From NCBI RefSeq assembly GCF_006274605.1, contig NZ_CP040846.1, positions 1,371,041 through 1,435,040 of the forward strand: a stretch of DNA of 64,000 bases, read 5' to 3'. This DNA is from Thermococcus indicus. GTDB taxonomy: Archaea; Methanobacteriota_B; Thermococci; Thermococcales; Thermococcaceae. The notes beneath the pieces were generated by a model. It searched no databases and was not told the DNA's origin. It saw only the letters and a program-made list of their open reading frames with translations. A program made the position numbers and the translations under genes. Shown in pieces: positions 34,550-44,300 of the stretch (position 1 is its first letter; each line of letters begins with the position of its first letter).

Positions 34550-34645
34550 CGCCGGTGGTGCCGGAGTAAAGGCTAACCAAGAAGTGCGGAACGCATGGGA
34601 TTCAAAGGTCGAAATCGGCGTTACGGTGGACGATAGGCACCACCA
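34550..34645 (-). ncRNA. Candidate structured RNA upstream of valS
   Basis: GGTGGTGCC (minus-strand 5' end, 34644-34636) pairs perfectly with GGCACCACC (34562-34554), closing a 91-nt domain. CTTTTTAAACC on the minus strand (34666-34676) is a TATA box centred about 26 bases before 34645, so transcription should start at the first base of the stem. A T-rich stretch (GATTTTTAAG) follows at 34530-34541 and may both end this RNA and serve as the valS TATA box. No tRNA features, no H/ACA or C/D boxes seen. Family not recognised; a spurious ORF on either strand is the alternative. Confidence 0.5.
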
Positions 34646-34702
34646 GGGTATAGAAATGAGCCCGAGGTTTAAAAAGTTTGGGGTCAAGAGCGAAAGGACT
34701 TC

Positions 34703-35155
34703 TCAATCGCGTTCGGGGAGGTAGGCATAGAACCATGCTCCAATCTCTTCAATCCACTCACTCTCTCCGCTAAAGCACTCTTCAAACCTCAGGTTTCCAC
34801 ACTCAAAGATGCCCCACTCCGGCTCAAAGATTTTGAAAAGGCCCACCAGGCGGTAGCGTGGTGCCGGAACTTCAGAATCCGAGGGTTCGAGAGTGATAAT
34901 TGGTCTTTCAGCGTTTTTCACGTTAAACACTTCAAAGTACGGTGGGTCGATTTCCACATCAATGTACTGGCCTTCGAGTTTTGAGAACTTTTCAGCCTGC
35001 TCCCCAACGGGAATGAAGACGCTTATTTTAACACCCGGAGGTTCCGAGAGGAACTCAGCTTCCCCTGAGTGAACCACTCCGTCGTAGTCCCTAAATGGGG
35101 TAAAAGAAAGGAGCAAAAGCCTGCTGAGCAGGATATAAGTTGTGCCGTCCGGCAA
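34703..35155 (-). CDS. Hypothetical protein, 150 aa (third of an unknown trio)
   Basis: GGAGGTG seven bases upstream supports the TTG start at 35155. Predicted mostly beta, with VKISVFIPVGEQAEKFSKLE, GQYIDVEIDPPYFEVFNVKN and an acidic, aromatic C-terminus (SGESEWIEEIGAWFYAYLPE). It is the last gene of a leftward operon that begins with a methyltransferase. No family recognised. Confidence 0.65.
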   Translation of the reverse strand: MPDGTTYILLSRLLLLSFTPFRDYDGVVHSGEAEFLSEPPGVKISVFIPVGEQAEKFSKLEGQYIDVEIDPPYFEVFNVKNAERPIITLEPSDSEVPAPRYRLVGLFKIFEPEWGIFECGNLRFEECFSGESEWIEEIGAWFYAYLPERD

Positions 35156-35236
35156 CAGTAGACACCTCCACGTTAGAGTTTTCCCTGAACTTTAGGCAGT
35201 TTTCTGCAAAATGCGAAACAGCCCTCGTGGTTGCCT

Positions 35237-35683
35237 CTATTTTCCCTGGGGAGTTACATCCACCTGTGCAAGTAGGAGTCTTTTCCCCCTCGCAGAAATC
35301 CATCCCTTCCAGGATAGCCCTTCAATCCTGAAAGGTATTCCGAGAACATCCACAAGTGATTCTCCCGCGTGATAGCCCTTCACCGAATAGACAACGTCTT
35401 CACTGGAGAGAGAAACCCTGAATTCGTACCATTCATCATCAGAGGCCTCGATTTCGCTGGCGTCGAGGGCAAAAACCGGGAAAAGTTCTTTTTTGTTTTG
35501 ATATGCTGAATCAACCAGCTTCTTAAACTCCTCTGGGATAAGAACATGAGGAACTGGAATCCACGGGTTCCAGCCTCTAATGGCATCCCGTTTGGTTCTT
35601 CCGTGATTCCTCTTGACGAGGAAAACCGCCCTTTTGCCATCAAAATAAGCGACTTTAGCAATGGCCTTAAAGGTCTGGCCCAT
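35237..35683 (-). CDS. Hypothetical protein, 148 aa (second of an unknown trio)
   Basis: Starts MGQTFKAIAKVAYFDGKRAV after GGGG and overlaps the upstream gene by 17 bases. Basic N-terminal half (VKRNHGRTKRDAIRGWNPW) and a beta-rich C-terminal half (EWYEFRVSLSSEDVVYSVKG, RIEGLSWKGWISARGKRLLL). It could be an RNA- or ribosome-associated OB-like protein but shows no motif I can name. The C-terminus (AQVDVTPQGK) precedes an 81-base gap to the third gene. Confidence 0.65.
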   Translation of the reverse strand: MGQTFKAIAKVAYFDGKRAVFLVKRNHGRTKRDAIRGWNPWIPVPHVLIPEEFKKLVDSAYQNKKELFPVFALDASEIEASDDEWYEFRVSLSSEDVVYSVKGYHAGESLVDVLGIPFRIEGLSWKGWISARGKRLLLAQVDVTPQGK

Positions 35684-36230
35684 CAATATCCCCTCCTTTA
35701 ACGGCCCTCGCATAAAACCACGGAAAGGAGACCGTAATGAAGTCGCCAGTCCGAATTTCCAGTCTGCTGAACTTCTCATAAGGAAGGTCTAGATACATTG
35801 GAATTCCTGAGGGACGGATTTCGATGAGTACTCTTTCCCCCGATTGGTTGATTTGAGTAACCCTTCCTTCGACGGTGATTCCCTGCCTCACAAAACCTCT
35901 CATTTCCTTCCACTTAACTTTTCTTTTCCATCTGCTGTTTTTTGGAGGGTAATAATATCGGTATTCGATTCTCTCCATTCCTATTTCATTTCTCATTATA
36001 CTCTCCGGAACGGCCATTAAAGCCAGCTCCAAGGGTTCTTTAGTCTTGAATGAGCGGACGACTTCGGAGTGGAGCAACTCCTCATGGTTTCTGATGTCCG
36101 AGAGGACTATTCCTGAGGGGATTGTTAGTAGCACAAAGTGTTCGTCCATCACTCCATGAAATTCTGGCAGATCCAGAACGTCAAGGTTCAAGACGATGCC
36201 TTTCACGGGAGCGGGCATCATCGGAATCAT
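35667..36230 (-). CDS. Hypothetical protein, 187 aa (first of an unknown trio)
   Basis: Its ATG at 36230 overlaps the stop of the methyltransferase gene (ATGA). The N-terminal part (GIVLNLDVLDLPEFHGVMDE) and the C-terminal part (VEGRVTQINQSGERVLIEIR, TGDFITVSFPWFYARAV) predict two beta-barrel-like units joined by a very basic linker (PPKNSRWKRKVKWKEMRGFV). The GRVTQIN...GERVLIEI pattern resembles an OB fold but is not diagnostic. Confidence 0.65.
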   Translation of the reverse strand: MIPMMPAPVKGIVLNLDVLDLPEFHGVMDEHFVLLTIPSGIVLSDIRNHEELLHSEVVRSFKTKEPLELALMAVPESIMRNEIGMERIEYRYYYPPKNSRWKRKVKWKEMRGFVRQGITVEGRVTQINQSGERVLIEIRPSGIPMYLDLPYEKFSRLEIRTGDFITVSFPWFYARAVKGGDIDGPDL

Positions 36231-37036
36231 CTACGGGGTTGTTTGAACGAAGGGAGAAAACCGTTTTCTTTGTAAGTACGCGAACTTCCATATCTCACCG
36301 CCACCAGCCAGTACCTCCTGTCGCTGGGCCTCAGCTCGTGAAGGTCCCCGTAGATTTTGACCCGCCTGAAGTGCTTCTCAGCCAAAAGCCTCATCTCTCT
36401 TGGGGTGTAGATGTTGAGCTCATCGTCCACCATGAAGGCCCTAACGCTCCCGTCGGGCTTCACTATCTGCACGAGCCTCTTGAAGCGGAGCTTCTGGAAG
36501 GCGGGCTCGACCTCGCGCCAGTCGGTTATGATTAACCGCTCATCCCCCTTCCGCTCGTCCCATACTATCGGGCCGTCCCTCCCGCCGTAGAACCAGCATG
36601 GGAAGTCGGCGATGAAAATCCCGCCCGGCCTGAGAGCCCGTTTTACAGAATTAAATAATTCCTGAATTGCAGAATCATCGAAATACATAATGGATGAAAA
36701 GAACATCGTCACGGCGTCAAATTCCTCCTTAAAATCAATCTCAAGCGCGTTTCCCTGAATGAACTCGACGCTAAGCCCTTCCCTTTCGGCCTTTCTTCTC
36801 GCAACGGCAAGCATCTCTTCGTGGAGGTCGAGGCCTGTAACTTGATATCCGCGCCTCGCGAGTTCGAGCGTTGGGATTCCGGTTCCGCAGGCGAGGTCGA
36901 GAACCCGCGTTACTTCCCTCTCTGCCTCGTTCCGGAAGAGCTCCTCCACGAAGTCTATCTCTTTCCCAATTCGTTCGGCCCTTCTCCTATAAATCGCGTC
37001 GTAGTACTCGGCAAGGGCCGTGTAGAGCTCATGCAT
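36227..37036 (-). CDS. SAM-dependent methyltransferase (class I)
   Basis: This 269-residue class I methyltransferase has motif I VLDLACGTGIPTLELARRGY (about 44-63), the acidic loop TGLDLHEEML, motif II NALEIDFKEEFDAV and motif III ALRPGGIFIADF. The C-terminal beta-hairpin region likely binds substrate, which is unknown (small molecule or glycine-methyltransferase-like). The stop overlaps the next gene, so it heads a four-gene leftward operon with three unrecognised proteins. Confidence 0.85.
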   Translation of the reverse strand: MHELYTALAEYYDAIYRRRAERIGKEIDFVEELFRNEAEREVTRVLDLACGTGIPTLELARRGYQVTGLDLHEEMLAVARRKAEREGLSVEFIQGNALEIDFKEEFDAVTMFFSSIMYFDDSAIQELFNSVKRALRPGGIFIADFPCWFYGGRDGPIVWDERKGDERLIITDWREVEPAFQKLRFKRLVQIVKPDGSVRAFMVDDELNIYTPREMRLLAEKHFRRVKIYGDLHELRPSDRRYWLVAVRYGSSRTYKENGFLPSFKQPRR

Positions 37037-37085
37037 GGTACCACCATAAATATGAATATATTTTCAAACAAAAGGTTTTCGGCGC

Positions 37086-38042
37086 TCAGAACTCAACGGG
37101 CCACATGTTGGTGTACAGCAGGAACCGCGTATCCCCGTCGGTGCTCTCCTTAACCTTTCTAAGCGGCACCCTCTTGATGGAATCCTCCCCTTCTCCCACC
37201 CCCAGATTCTTGACGTAAAGGATCACCCTCTTTGGCGGTTCTTTGACTTCTGTCTCTATCCTTACCTCCCGTTTCCCCATTTCACCGCCCCGAGTCAGCA
37301 CGGTTACTACGAGGTCGTCCCCTTCCTCGATTTTCCATGAATAACTCCTGCCCAGCGGCATTCTGGCTTTGATTACCAGCACGTTGCGCCTGGCCTTTCC
37401 ACGCCCGAAGATGCCCATGCTGAACGACACCCCAAGCGCGAGGAGGAGAAGCGGAGGGGCTAGGTAGTACAGCTCCCCAAAATCCACCCTTCTCCCGGTG
37501 AGGTAATCAATCGCCCACAGGAACACCAGGGCAGACGTTACCGTTGCCACGGCCATCACTAAGAGGGAGGGGTAAACGACGCCCGCAACGTCCCCCGCGG
37601 GAATTTCCCACTCACTCATAATCCTCTCCTTCTCAAGCAGCTCCCCGATGTAGTCGTCAACTATCGAGACAACGACGAGCACGGGGATGTAGAAGAACGC
37701 CCGTGAAATTGAGAGTAGCACGTTTTCCCTCAGTGCATCCATCAGAGGTGGGTACAGGGTCGGGAACGCTATTTCGACCAGGGGGGAGGCCCTCATTATC
37801 AGGTACAGCATGTTCGCGAAGTAAGCGAGGGAGATCAACCATCCGGGGGATTCCCCGTTGAGAACTATAAACCCCACCAACGCGGCCACGCCGAGGCGGA
37901 TCAGCGTTTCTGGAGCTGCGATTCCGAGTCCACCAAGAAACGCCGTCAGGGGTGCTATCGAGGCCAGCATGTCCGAAACTATTAGTATCATTGGTATCAA
38001 AACTGCCAGCCTCAGTGTCGTCAGGACGTGATCCGTTCTCAT
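37086..38042 (-). CDS. Membrane protein, last gene of MoxR/DUF58/transglutaminase operon
   Basis: This 318-residue protein has about six N-terminal transmembrane segments (from LRLAVLIPMILIVSDMLASI to LLLLALGVSFSMGIFG) followed by a soluble beta-rich tail (about residues 220-318). The ATG at 38042 overlaps the DUF58 stop (ATGA). No family recognised; its place in the operon suggests a membrane component of the same envelope-linked complex. Confidence 0.75.
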   Translation of the reverse strand: MRTDHVLTTLRLAVLIPMILIVSDMLASIAPLTAFLGGLGIAAPETLIRLGVAALVGFIVLNGESPGWLISLAYFANMLYLIMRASPLVEIAFPTLYPPLMDALRENVLLSISRAFFYIPVLVVVSIVDDYIGELLEKERIMSEWEIPAGDVAGVVYPSLLVMAVATVTSALVFLWAIDYLTGRRVDFGELYYLAPPLLLLALGVSFSMGIFGRGKARRNVLVIKARMPLGRSYSWKIEEGDDLVVTVLTRGGEMGKREVRIETEVKEPPKRVILYVKNLGVGEGEDSIKRVPLRKVKESTDGDTRFLLYTNMWPVEF

Positions 38043-39301
38043 CTTATCAGCCTCACGGTTTTTGTGACGACGGAGGTCACGTCTTCCCTGGTCGGATCCC
38101 AGAGGATTGAGTAAACACCCGCCCTTAGAAGGTCGTGCCGAAGGGCCCACTTCTCCAGCAGTATCAGCGAGCTGACCTCCCTCTCCAGAAGCGAGTACGT
38201 GGACACATCGAACACGAGCATTGGAAGCCGTTTATCCCTGTATATCGGACGAAGCCTTCTTATGCCCTCCCTAACCTCTGCCAGTCTTTCGGGGAGCAGG
38301 TTTGAGACGTAAATCACCAGGGGTGTGTAGCGGATAAGCACGTGCTTGAGGCCCTCCACGGCGCGAACGAAGTCCCCCTTTTCAACTTCAACCTCTTCAA
38401 GCTCCAGGAGCGTTTTAACCAGGATATACAGCTGCTTTGACCCGGTGGCGGGAAGGATGAGCTTTCCGTGGCCCACTACGTAGAGGCCAACGTTGTAGTT
38501 TCTCTTTGTGAAGTAGTACGCCAGGGAAGAGACGAGCTGGATGCTGTATTCCAGGGGGTTTTCCACGGAGGAGCCAACTTTGGAGCCTGTTGCGTCTATG
38601 ATGAAAAGCACCGTCTTTTTGCCCTCCTTCTCGAACTCGTTTACCAGAACCTCACCCTTCCTGGCGGACGCCTTCCAGTTTATGAAGCGGACGGGGTCGC
38701 CCGCGCGGTACTCCCTTATCTCCCTGAAGTCCGTGGAGGCCACGCCCCTGATGGAGACGCTCGTCACGGGGATGGGAATCTGGGACTTTGTAACGGGCGT
38801 TCTGGTCCTCTTCGGAAGGCTTACGCGCGGCAGCACCGATAGGTAGGTTTCTTCACCAAAAACACCCCACCTGCTCGGTTTGAGCCCAAAGACGTGGTAG
38901 CCCATCACCTCACTGCGGCCGATGCGGTACCTGCCCCTCTTCGCGGGTTTGATGACGTACTCATACTCCACCACCAGTTCCCGGGGCCCCTTGAAAAACG
39001 CTCGGACGTTGCTCCCATCCACCAGCGCGAACTCCTCCGGGAGGGTGTCCCTTATCACCACGAAGCCGAGGCCGCGCCTGACCTTGAGGCGCACGCTGAC
39101 CCTCAGTTCTTCCCCCACCCGAAGGTTCGTTTTGACGAGCTCCCGCTCAACCGATATTCCCTCCGGGGGATCGGCCAAAAGACCAACCGCCAGCACCGTC
39201 ATGGGAATTACCGCCAGGTACGCCAGTCCAGGCATGGAGAAAATTATTCCGGCTGCGATGAACCAGAGGGCGGTGGAGATGAAGGAGCGAGCCGCGGCCA
39301 T
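38039..39301 (-). CDS. DUF58 protein (vWA-like), MoxR partner
   Basis: This 420-residue protein has two N-terminal transmembrane helices (about 8-45), a beta domain and the DUF58 signature REYRAGDPVRFINWKASARK followed by a von Willebrand A-like domain (TVLFIIDATGSKVGSSVENP). DUF58 proteins are encoded next to MoxR ATPases in most prokaryotes and are thought to form a chaperone-like complex with them. The ATG at 39301 overlaps the MoxR stop by one base. Confidence 0.9.
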   Translation of the reverse strand: MAAARSFISTALWFIAAGIIFSMPGLAYLAVIPMTVLAVGLLADPPEGISVERELVKTNLRVGEELRVSVRLKVRRGLGFVVIRDTLPEEFALVDGSNVRAFFKGPRELVVEYEYVIKPAKRGRYRIGRSEVMGYHVFGLKPSRWGVFGEETYLSVLPRVSLPKRTRTPVTKSQIPIPVTSVSIRGVASTDFREIREYRAGDPVRFINWKASARKGEVLVNEFEKEGKKTVLFIIDATGSKVGSSVENPLEYSIQLVSSLAYYFTKRNYNVGLYVVGHGKLILPATGSKQLYILVKTLLELEEVEVEKGDFVRAVEGLKHVLIRYTPLVIYVSNLLPERLAEVREGIRRLRPIYRDKRLPMLVFDVSTYSLLEREVSSLILLEKWALRHDLLRAGVYSILWDPTREDVTSVVTKTVRLIR

Positions 39302-40275
39302 CACTCCTCACGCTCGAACTCTTTGGGAACCGGGACCCTCTTAACCGCCGCCTCGACGATCTCCTGGCCGCTTACCCCCTCAAAGGCGTACTCCGCCCCG
39401 AGGACGATTCTGTGGGCCAGCGCATCTATGACGTACCTCTTGACGTCATCGGGAACAACGAAATCCCTGCCGTTCATCATGGCGTTCGCCTTGGAAACCT
39501 TCAGCAGCGCCAGGGCGCCCCTGGGGCTCGGGCCCGCCTCGACCCTTTCGTCCTTCCTGACCTCCCTGACGATTCCCGCGATGTATTTGAGAACCTCGTC
39601 GTGTATAAACACTTCGTGCTCAACGAACGCCTGCATCTCCAGGAACGTGCCCCTGTCCATGACCGGCTCCATGTCCGCCGTTGGGTCGTCCTTGCCCCAC
39701 GATATCCTGGCCTTGAGGATTCCGACTTCGTCATCTAAGCTCTTCGGATAGCCCACGCTCATTCTGAGGAGGAACCTGTCGAGCTGGGCCTCTGGGAGGG
39801 GGTAGGTTCCCTCGTACTCGATGGGGTTCTGGGTGGCTATCACGAAGAAGGGCCTCTCAAGCTTCAGGGTGTCGCCCTCAATCGTGACCTGGCGCTCCTC
39901 CATTGCCTCGAGCAGAGCGGACTGCGTCTTGGGAGGAGCGCGGTTTATCTCGTCCGCCAGAAGGACGTGGGTGAAAACCGGCCCCTTCAGAAGCTCAAAC
40001 GTTCCGAGGTTTTGCCTCCAGACTTTGGTCCCTATGATGTCGCTCGGCAGCAGGTCGGGCGTGAACTGAACCCTGCGGTACTCCAGGCCGAGGGCGCGGC
40101 CGAAGGCCTTCGCGAGCAGGGTTTTCCCCAGACCCGGATGGTCCTCAAAGAGGACGTTTCCATTTACGAGAGCCGCCGCCAGCGTTTTCCTCACAACCTC
40201 CTCGTTGCCGATGTAAACCCTGGAAACCGCCGAAACGACTTCATCGCAGAGGGTTGCGTAGGACTCCGCGTTCAT
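39301..40275 (-). CDS. MoxR-family AAA+ ATPase
   Basis: This 324-residue AAA+ protein has Walker A DHPGLGKTLLA (about 39-49), Walker B HVLLADEINRAPP, sensor 1 FFVIATQNPIEYEG, the arginine region PEAQLDRFLLR and sensor 2 SPRGALALLK. MoxR proteins remodel or insert cofactors into partner proteins, usually with a vWA/DUF58 protein. ATGA overlap with the upstream membrane protein gene. Confidence 0.94.
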   Translation of the reverse strand: MNAESYATLCDEVVSAVSRVYIGNEEVVRKTLAAALVNGNVLFEDHPGLGKTLLAKAFGRALGLEYRRVQFTPDLLPSDIIGTKVWRQNLGTFELLKGPVFTHVLLADEINRAPPKTQSALLEAMEERQVTIEGDTLKLERPFFVIATQNPIEYEGTYPLPEAQLDRFLLRMSVGYPKSLDDEVGILKARISWGKDDPTADMEPVMDRGTFLEMQAFVEHEVFIHDEVLKYIAGIVREVRKDERVEAGPSPRGALALLKVSKANAMMNGRDFVVPDDVKRYVIDALAHRIVLGAEYAFEGVSGQEIVEAAVKRVPVPKEFEREE

Positions 40276-41309
40276 CTTTTACCCCCCATATACTCTTCAA
40301 TCTTTTCGATGGCGGATTTAACAAGTTGAAGGCGCCTTTGGAGGCGCTCCCTCTCCCGCTTCCGGATCAGCCAGTTAGGGGTGAACACCGAGTAGCACTC
40401 CTCCTTGTACTCCACGATGGGCTCGGTAAGCTCTCTAACGGCTTCGATGTTTCCCAGCGCTTTTATGCCGTAGTAAGTCAGGAACGTCACGAGCGGGCCC
40501 TTCTTTTTACGGAGGACGAAGTCTTCCACCGCTCCCTTCACACGTTCGAACTCCTCGTCCCCGGTTATAGATATCTCCATACTGTGCTTTTTCCACTCCC
40601 CCACCAGATAGTTCTCGAGGTTCGCCGCCGAGAGGTGGTTCTGCACGGCCATCGCCGCCAGCAGGGTTGCAAAGCCTATCGTCCCCCACTCCAGGTAAAA
40701 CACGTACCGCGGGTAGTTTTCAAGCATGTAGGGCCTGAGGCCGGCGTACAGCCCCAGGAGTACAAAAAGCAGTATGATCCCGGCGGCGTTTCTCTCCACG
40801 AAACGGCTTCCTATCAGGCCGGAGCGTTCAGCGGCAACGAGCGCGTACACGACCACCGACGCCGCCGCGGCGTAGAGGAACGCGGGGGCTATAATGTACC
40901 CCTTAACCAGATGACCGCTGAAGAGATAGAGAGCGTAGAAGACGAGGGCCACTCCCAGGCCCCGGGTTAGAAATCCCGGAACCTCCGGGAGCTCCGGTGC
41001 AATGCTGGCTACGGTAACCCCTGCCGCAAGAAGGGCCAGTGGGAGCTGGAATTCCAAGCTGGTGTACGGTTCGGATGGCAGGAGATAGAACGCGAGTGCA
41101 AAGCCGGCCCCCTTAACGAGGTTGGAGACAACTTCCCCGTAATTGGGGAGCAGAAGCGAGAGCCGGGAGAGGAGGAAAAACAGCAGGAGCACCTCGATGC
41201 TCGCCACGAAATCCCCCAGGTATCCGCTCAGGAGAGGGTATCCTGAAAGGGCATAGACGAGCACCATGAGGATGGGGTAGAGAATCAGAGAGGCATCAAT
41301 CTTCCTCAT
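40272..41309 (-). CDS. Polytopic membrane protein in transglutaminase operon
   Basis: This 345-residue protein has about eight transmembrane segments over residues 5-235, then a charged cytoplasmic domain ending in basic heptads (IRKRERERLQRRLQLVKSAI). The ATG at 41309 follows GGTGAC and overlaps the 3' end of the transglutaminase gene by 14 bases. No known family recognised. Confidence 0.75.
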   Translation of the reverse strand: MRKIDASLILYPILMVLVYALSGYPLLSGYLGDFVASIEVLLLFFLLSRLSLLLPNYGEVVSNLVKGAGFALAFYLLPSEPYTSLEFQLPLALLAAGVTVASIAPELPEVPGFLTRGLGVALVFYALYLFSGHLVKGYIIAPAFLYAAAASVVVYALVAAERSGLIGSRFVERNAAGIILLFVLLGLYAGLRPYMLENYPRYVFYLEWGTIGFATLLAAMAVQNHLSAANLENYLVGEWKKHSMEISITGDEEFERVKGAVEDFVLRKKKGPLVTFLTYYGIKALGNIEAVRELTEPIVEYKEECYSVFTPNWLIRKRERERLQRRLQLVKSAIEKIEEYMGGKR

Positions 41310-44300
41310 AGCAGTCACCTCCCACCAGTCGGGACAGGGACTGGTAGAACTCCATGAACTCCCTCCTTCCAACGGGATAAAGACTGTACCTGGCGACCTC
41401 GAAAAGGTACGTGACGGTTTTCAAATCATCCCAGTCGTATTCACCCCGCAACCTGTGGGCAAGTTCCTCCGGGGCGAGGTCTTTGCCCCCCAGCCCTTTT
41501 CTCCTGGCGAGTTCGAGGAAGCATCTGTCGTAGAGCCTCATTATCTCCTCCCTGTAGTCCACAACCCACACCTTGACCCATCCCATAACTTTCTCCCCCT
41601 TTGCGAGAAGTTCGTGAACCCCTCTGGGCAGCACCAGTTCAAATCTATTCCCCGTTCCAGCGGGCTTGCCGTCGACGAAGAGCTCAACGGGAACGTCGCT
41701 CGTGACGGTGATTTTTTCGCCCTCGCCGTAAACCGGCGGCCTTCTGTCGGGATGCAGAATTGGCGCGTAGCGCCTTTTCTCCAGCCCCCTGAGGGCGGAG
41801 GTAATCCCAATCCTAAGCGCCGTGAGACCTTCCCTCCTCCGGTAGACGAGCACCCCAGCGGGCAGTATGATGAGGCCCGCGAGAATAAGGGCGTAAGGCG
41901 GCCGCCTGGCCACGGAAACCTCGAACTCCGCGGTGGAGGGGAGATAAAACTCATCCCCTTCAAAGACCGCCCTGGCCCCCTGTCTCCCGCTTTCACTCGG
42001 CCGAACCGCGAAGAGGGCCGTGCCGTTCATGTCGGTTCTGGCGCTGTGGTTGCCGAAGAGGTCGAGGATGATGACCCTTCCCGGGACCGGATTGCCGAAC
42101 GCATCCACGAGCCTGACCGCGATCGTGGCGTTCTCCCCCTCCCGCATCTCGCCGAATTCCACGGTCATGTTGGTGGGGGAGGCCAGGGTCACGGGGGTGC
42201 TCTCCAGAAGAACGTCCTCGTAGGTAAAGAAAACGTTGTAAATCCCCGGAGAAACGTTTACTGGAACGGTGAAGTTAAAGCGCCCCTCCTCTAGGACGCT
42301 GGTGAAGCGGCCCATGGGGGTCGAAAGGGACACGCTGCCGGAGTCGATGCCCAGAATCGAGCCGTTGATCGTGATGTTCCTGCCTATTATCCACCTATCA
42401 GGAACGGTTGCATTGAGCTCGACCGCGGTGATGTTTACCGCCGCCTCCGCACCCAGATAGTACCTGCTTCCCCCGTACGATATCAGAACGTGGTGTCCCC
42501 CTGGCGTTTCCAGAAGCAGGGGAGCCGTGAAGACGCCGGCGGAATCGGTGGTAACGTTGATGCGAGAGCTTCCATCCAGGTTGACCTCAATCGTGGCGTT
42601 GGGAACGCCGTTTCCGGCGGAGTCAATGAGCTTTCCCCCGAGTTCGAACTTCCCGGTCTTCGTCACCACCCGCTCCTCAATCTGAATTGTGGTCCTGTCC
42701 CTGACGATTACCTCGGGGTCGCTGTTGGACGGAAGGTAGTAATCGTTTCCCTCGAAGTGGGCTACGATCTGATAGTTCCCCAATGGGAGGTCTGGGGGGA
42801 CGGAGCACTCAACGCTGAAGCGTCCGTTTACAGAGGCACCCATGCCAACCACCACACCGGGCGAGTCCTTGCTCTCGTTGAGGGTCACGTACACCGGGCC
42901 GTCAACGGGCCCTCCGTTCTCGCCGGTTACGGTTCCGTTCACCCAGAAGGATTGGTTCTTCAGTATTTCGGAGGGGTAATCCGTTATCCTCGTCCTGGTG
43001 CGCCCGAGAACGCGCAGGGGAACCTGAAGGACGACCGCTGTGTCGTTGGAAGTTCCGGTTATTTTGATGGTGTAGTCCCCGGGCCTTGAGGGCGCCGTTA
43101 AGATGAGGTCGGATTCAAAGTCCGGGTTTCCTGACTCCTTCAGGAGCCTGTACCTACCGGGGTACTCCACGTCCAGGTTAACCCTTCCGAAGTACCCGTC
43201 CCCTATGACGTGTATCTTTAATCTGCCGAGTTCCCCCGTCACGAGGGTGAGGTTTTCAGGTTCTGCCGTCAGCGAGAACTTCCCGCCCCGAACTATGACG
43301 GTGAACCCCCGGGATGCGGTTCCGTTCACGGTACCGCAGTATGAGAGAACGACTTTGACCGTTGGATGATACGTGCCCGGCTCCGGGATTTCCTTCATGA
43401 GGAAGGATTTCGTGATGTTCGGCGCAATCGTGGAGCTGACCGAATACAATCCACCCATGCTGATTTTAACACCGAGTTCCGGTTTGCAGCCGTTTACCTC
43501 TCTGAGGCCGTGCGGAATCACTGTAATGTAAACCCGGAAAGACTTGTTGACATCGGTGACAACAGGATTCGGGTCGATCAAGATGTCGAAATCCGGGCCG
43601 GCAGGGCTCCGGTTCTTCGGTTTCTGCGATTCGCTCATCCCGAAGGTCCCGTTACCTTGTCCCAAGAGACCGCCCGCGGGTGCCGTGGCATCGAACGTAA
43701 CCCACCCAATGCCCTCAAAGGGCACCTCCGCCCACGCGTGGGCCTGTATCGGGTGCACGGCCTGCTCGGCGGGGGTTTCCTTTATCAGGTATCCTGTAAC
43801 CAGCCTCGCGGGGATTCCGTTCAGTCTGGCCAGAATCACAAAGGCAGTGTTGAAGTCGATGCAGACCCCTCTCTTTGAGTGGAACAGGAACCATTCGAGG
43901 GGGTCGATACCATTGGGAGCGGGGGGCGCGTTCATGTCGAATTCGTAGTGCATGCGAAGATAGCTCTCTATTGCCCTCGCCTTCAGGTAGTCCCCTTCGA
44001 TCCCCGCGGTTATGTTGCGGGCGAGCTCCAGAACCCTCTCACTCACGTTAGGAGTCTGGAGGTACCGGGTAGAAACAGTGGTTTTCGCTCCCTCCAGGAC
44101 AGTATTCGGGAATATATAGTGTACGGTTTTGAAGGTGTAGTTCCAGACGATCCCAGAGGCTCCGAACAGGTGGCCTTCATCGTAGTATCTCAGATCACCC
44201 GGCGCGCTCACCTCTTCGGTATAAAGGGCTGTCAGGAGGTTGTCCGCGATTATTGGGGACGCCAGAACCACCGTGATGTTATCGGACACCTCCGAATGCT

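Noticed and set aside
34448-34687. 79-residue open frame upstream of valS
   Set aside because: It overlaps the valS start and the candidate RNA, lacks a ribosome site, and is better explained by the structured RNA.
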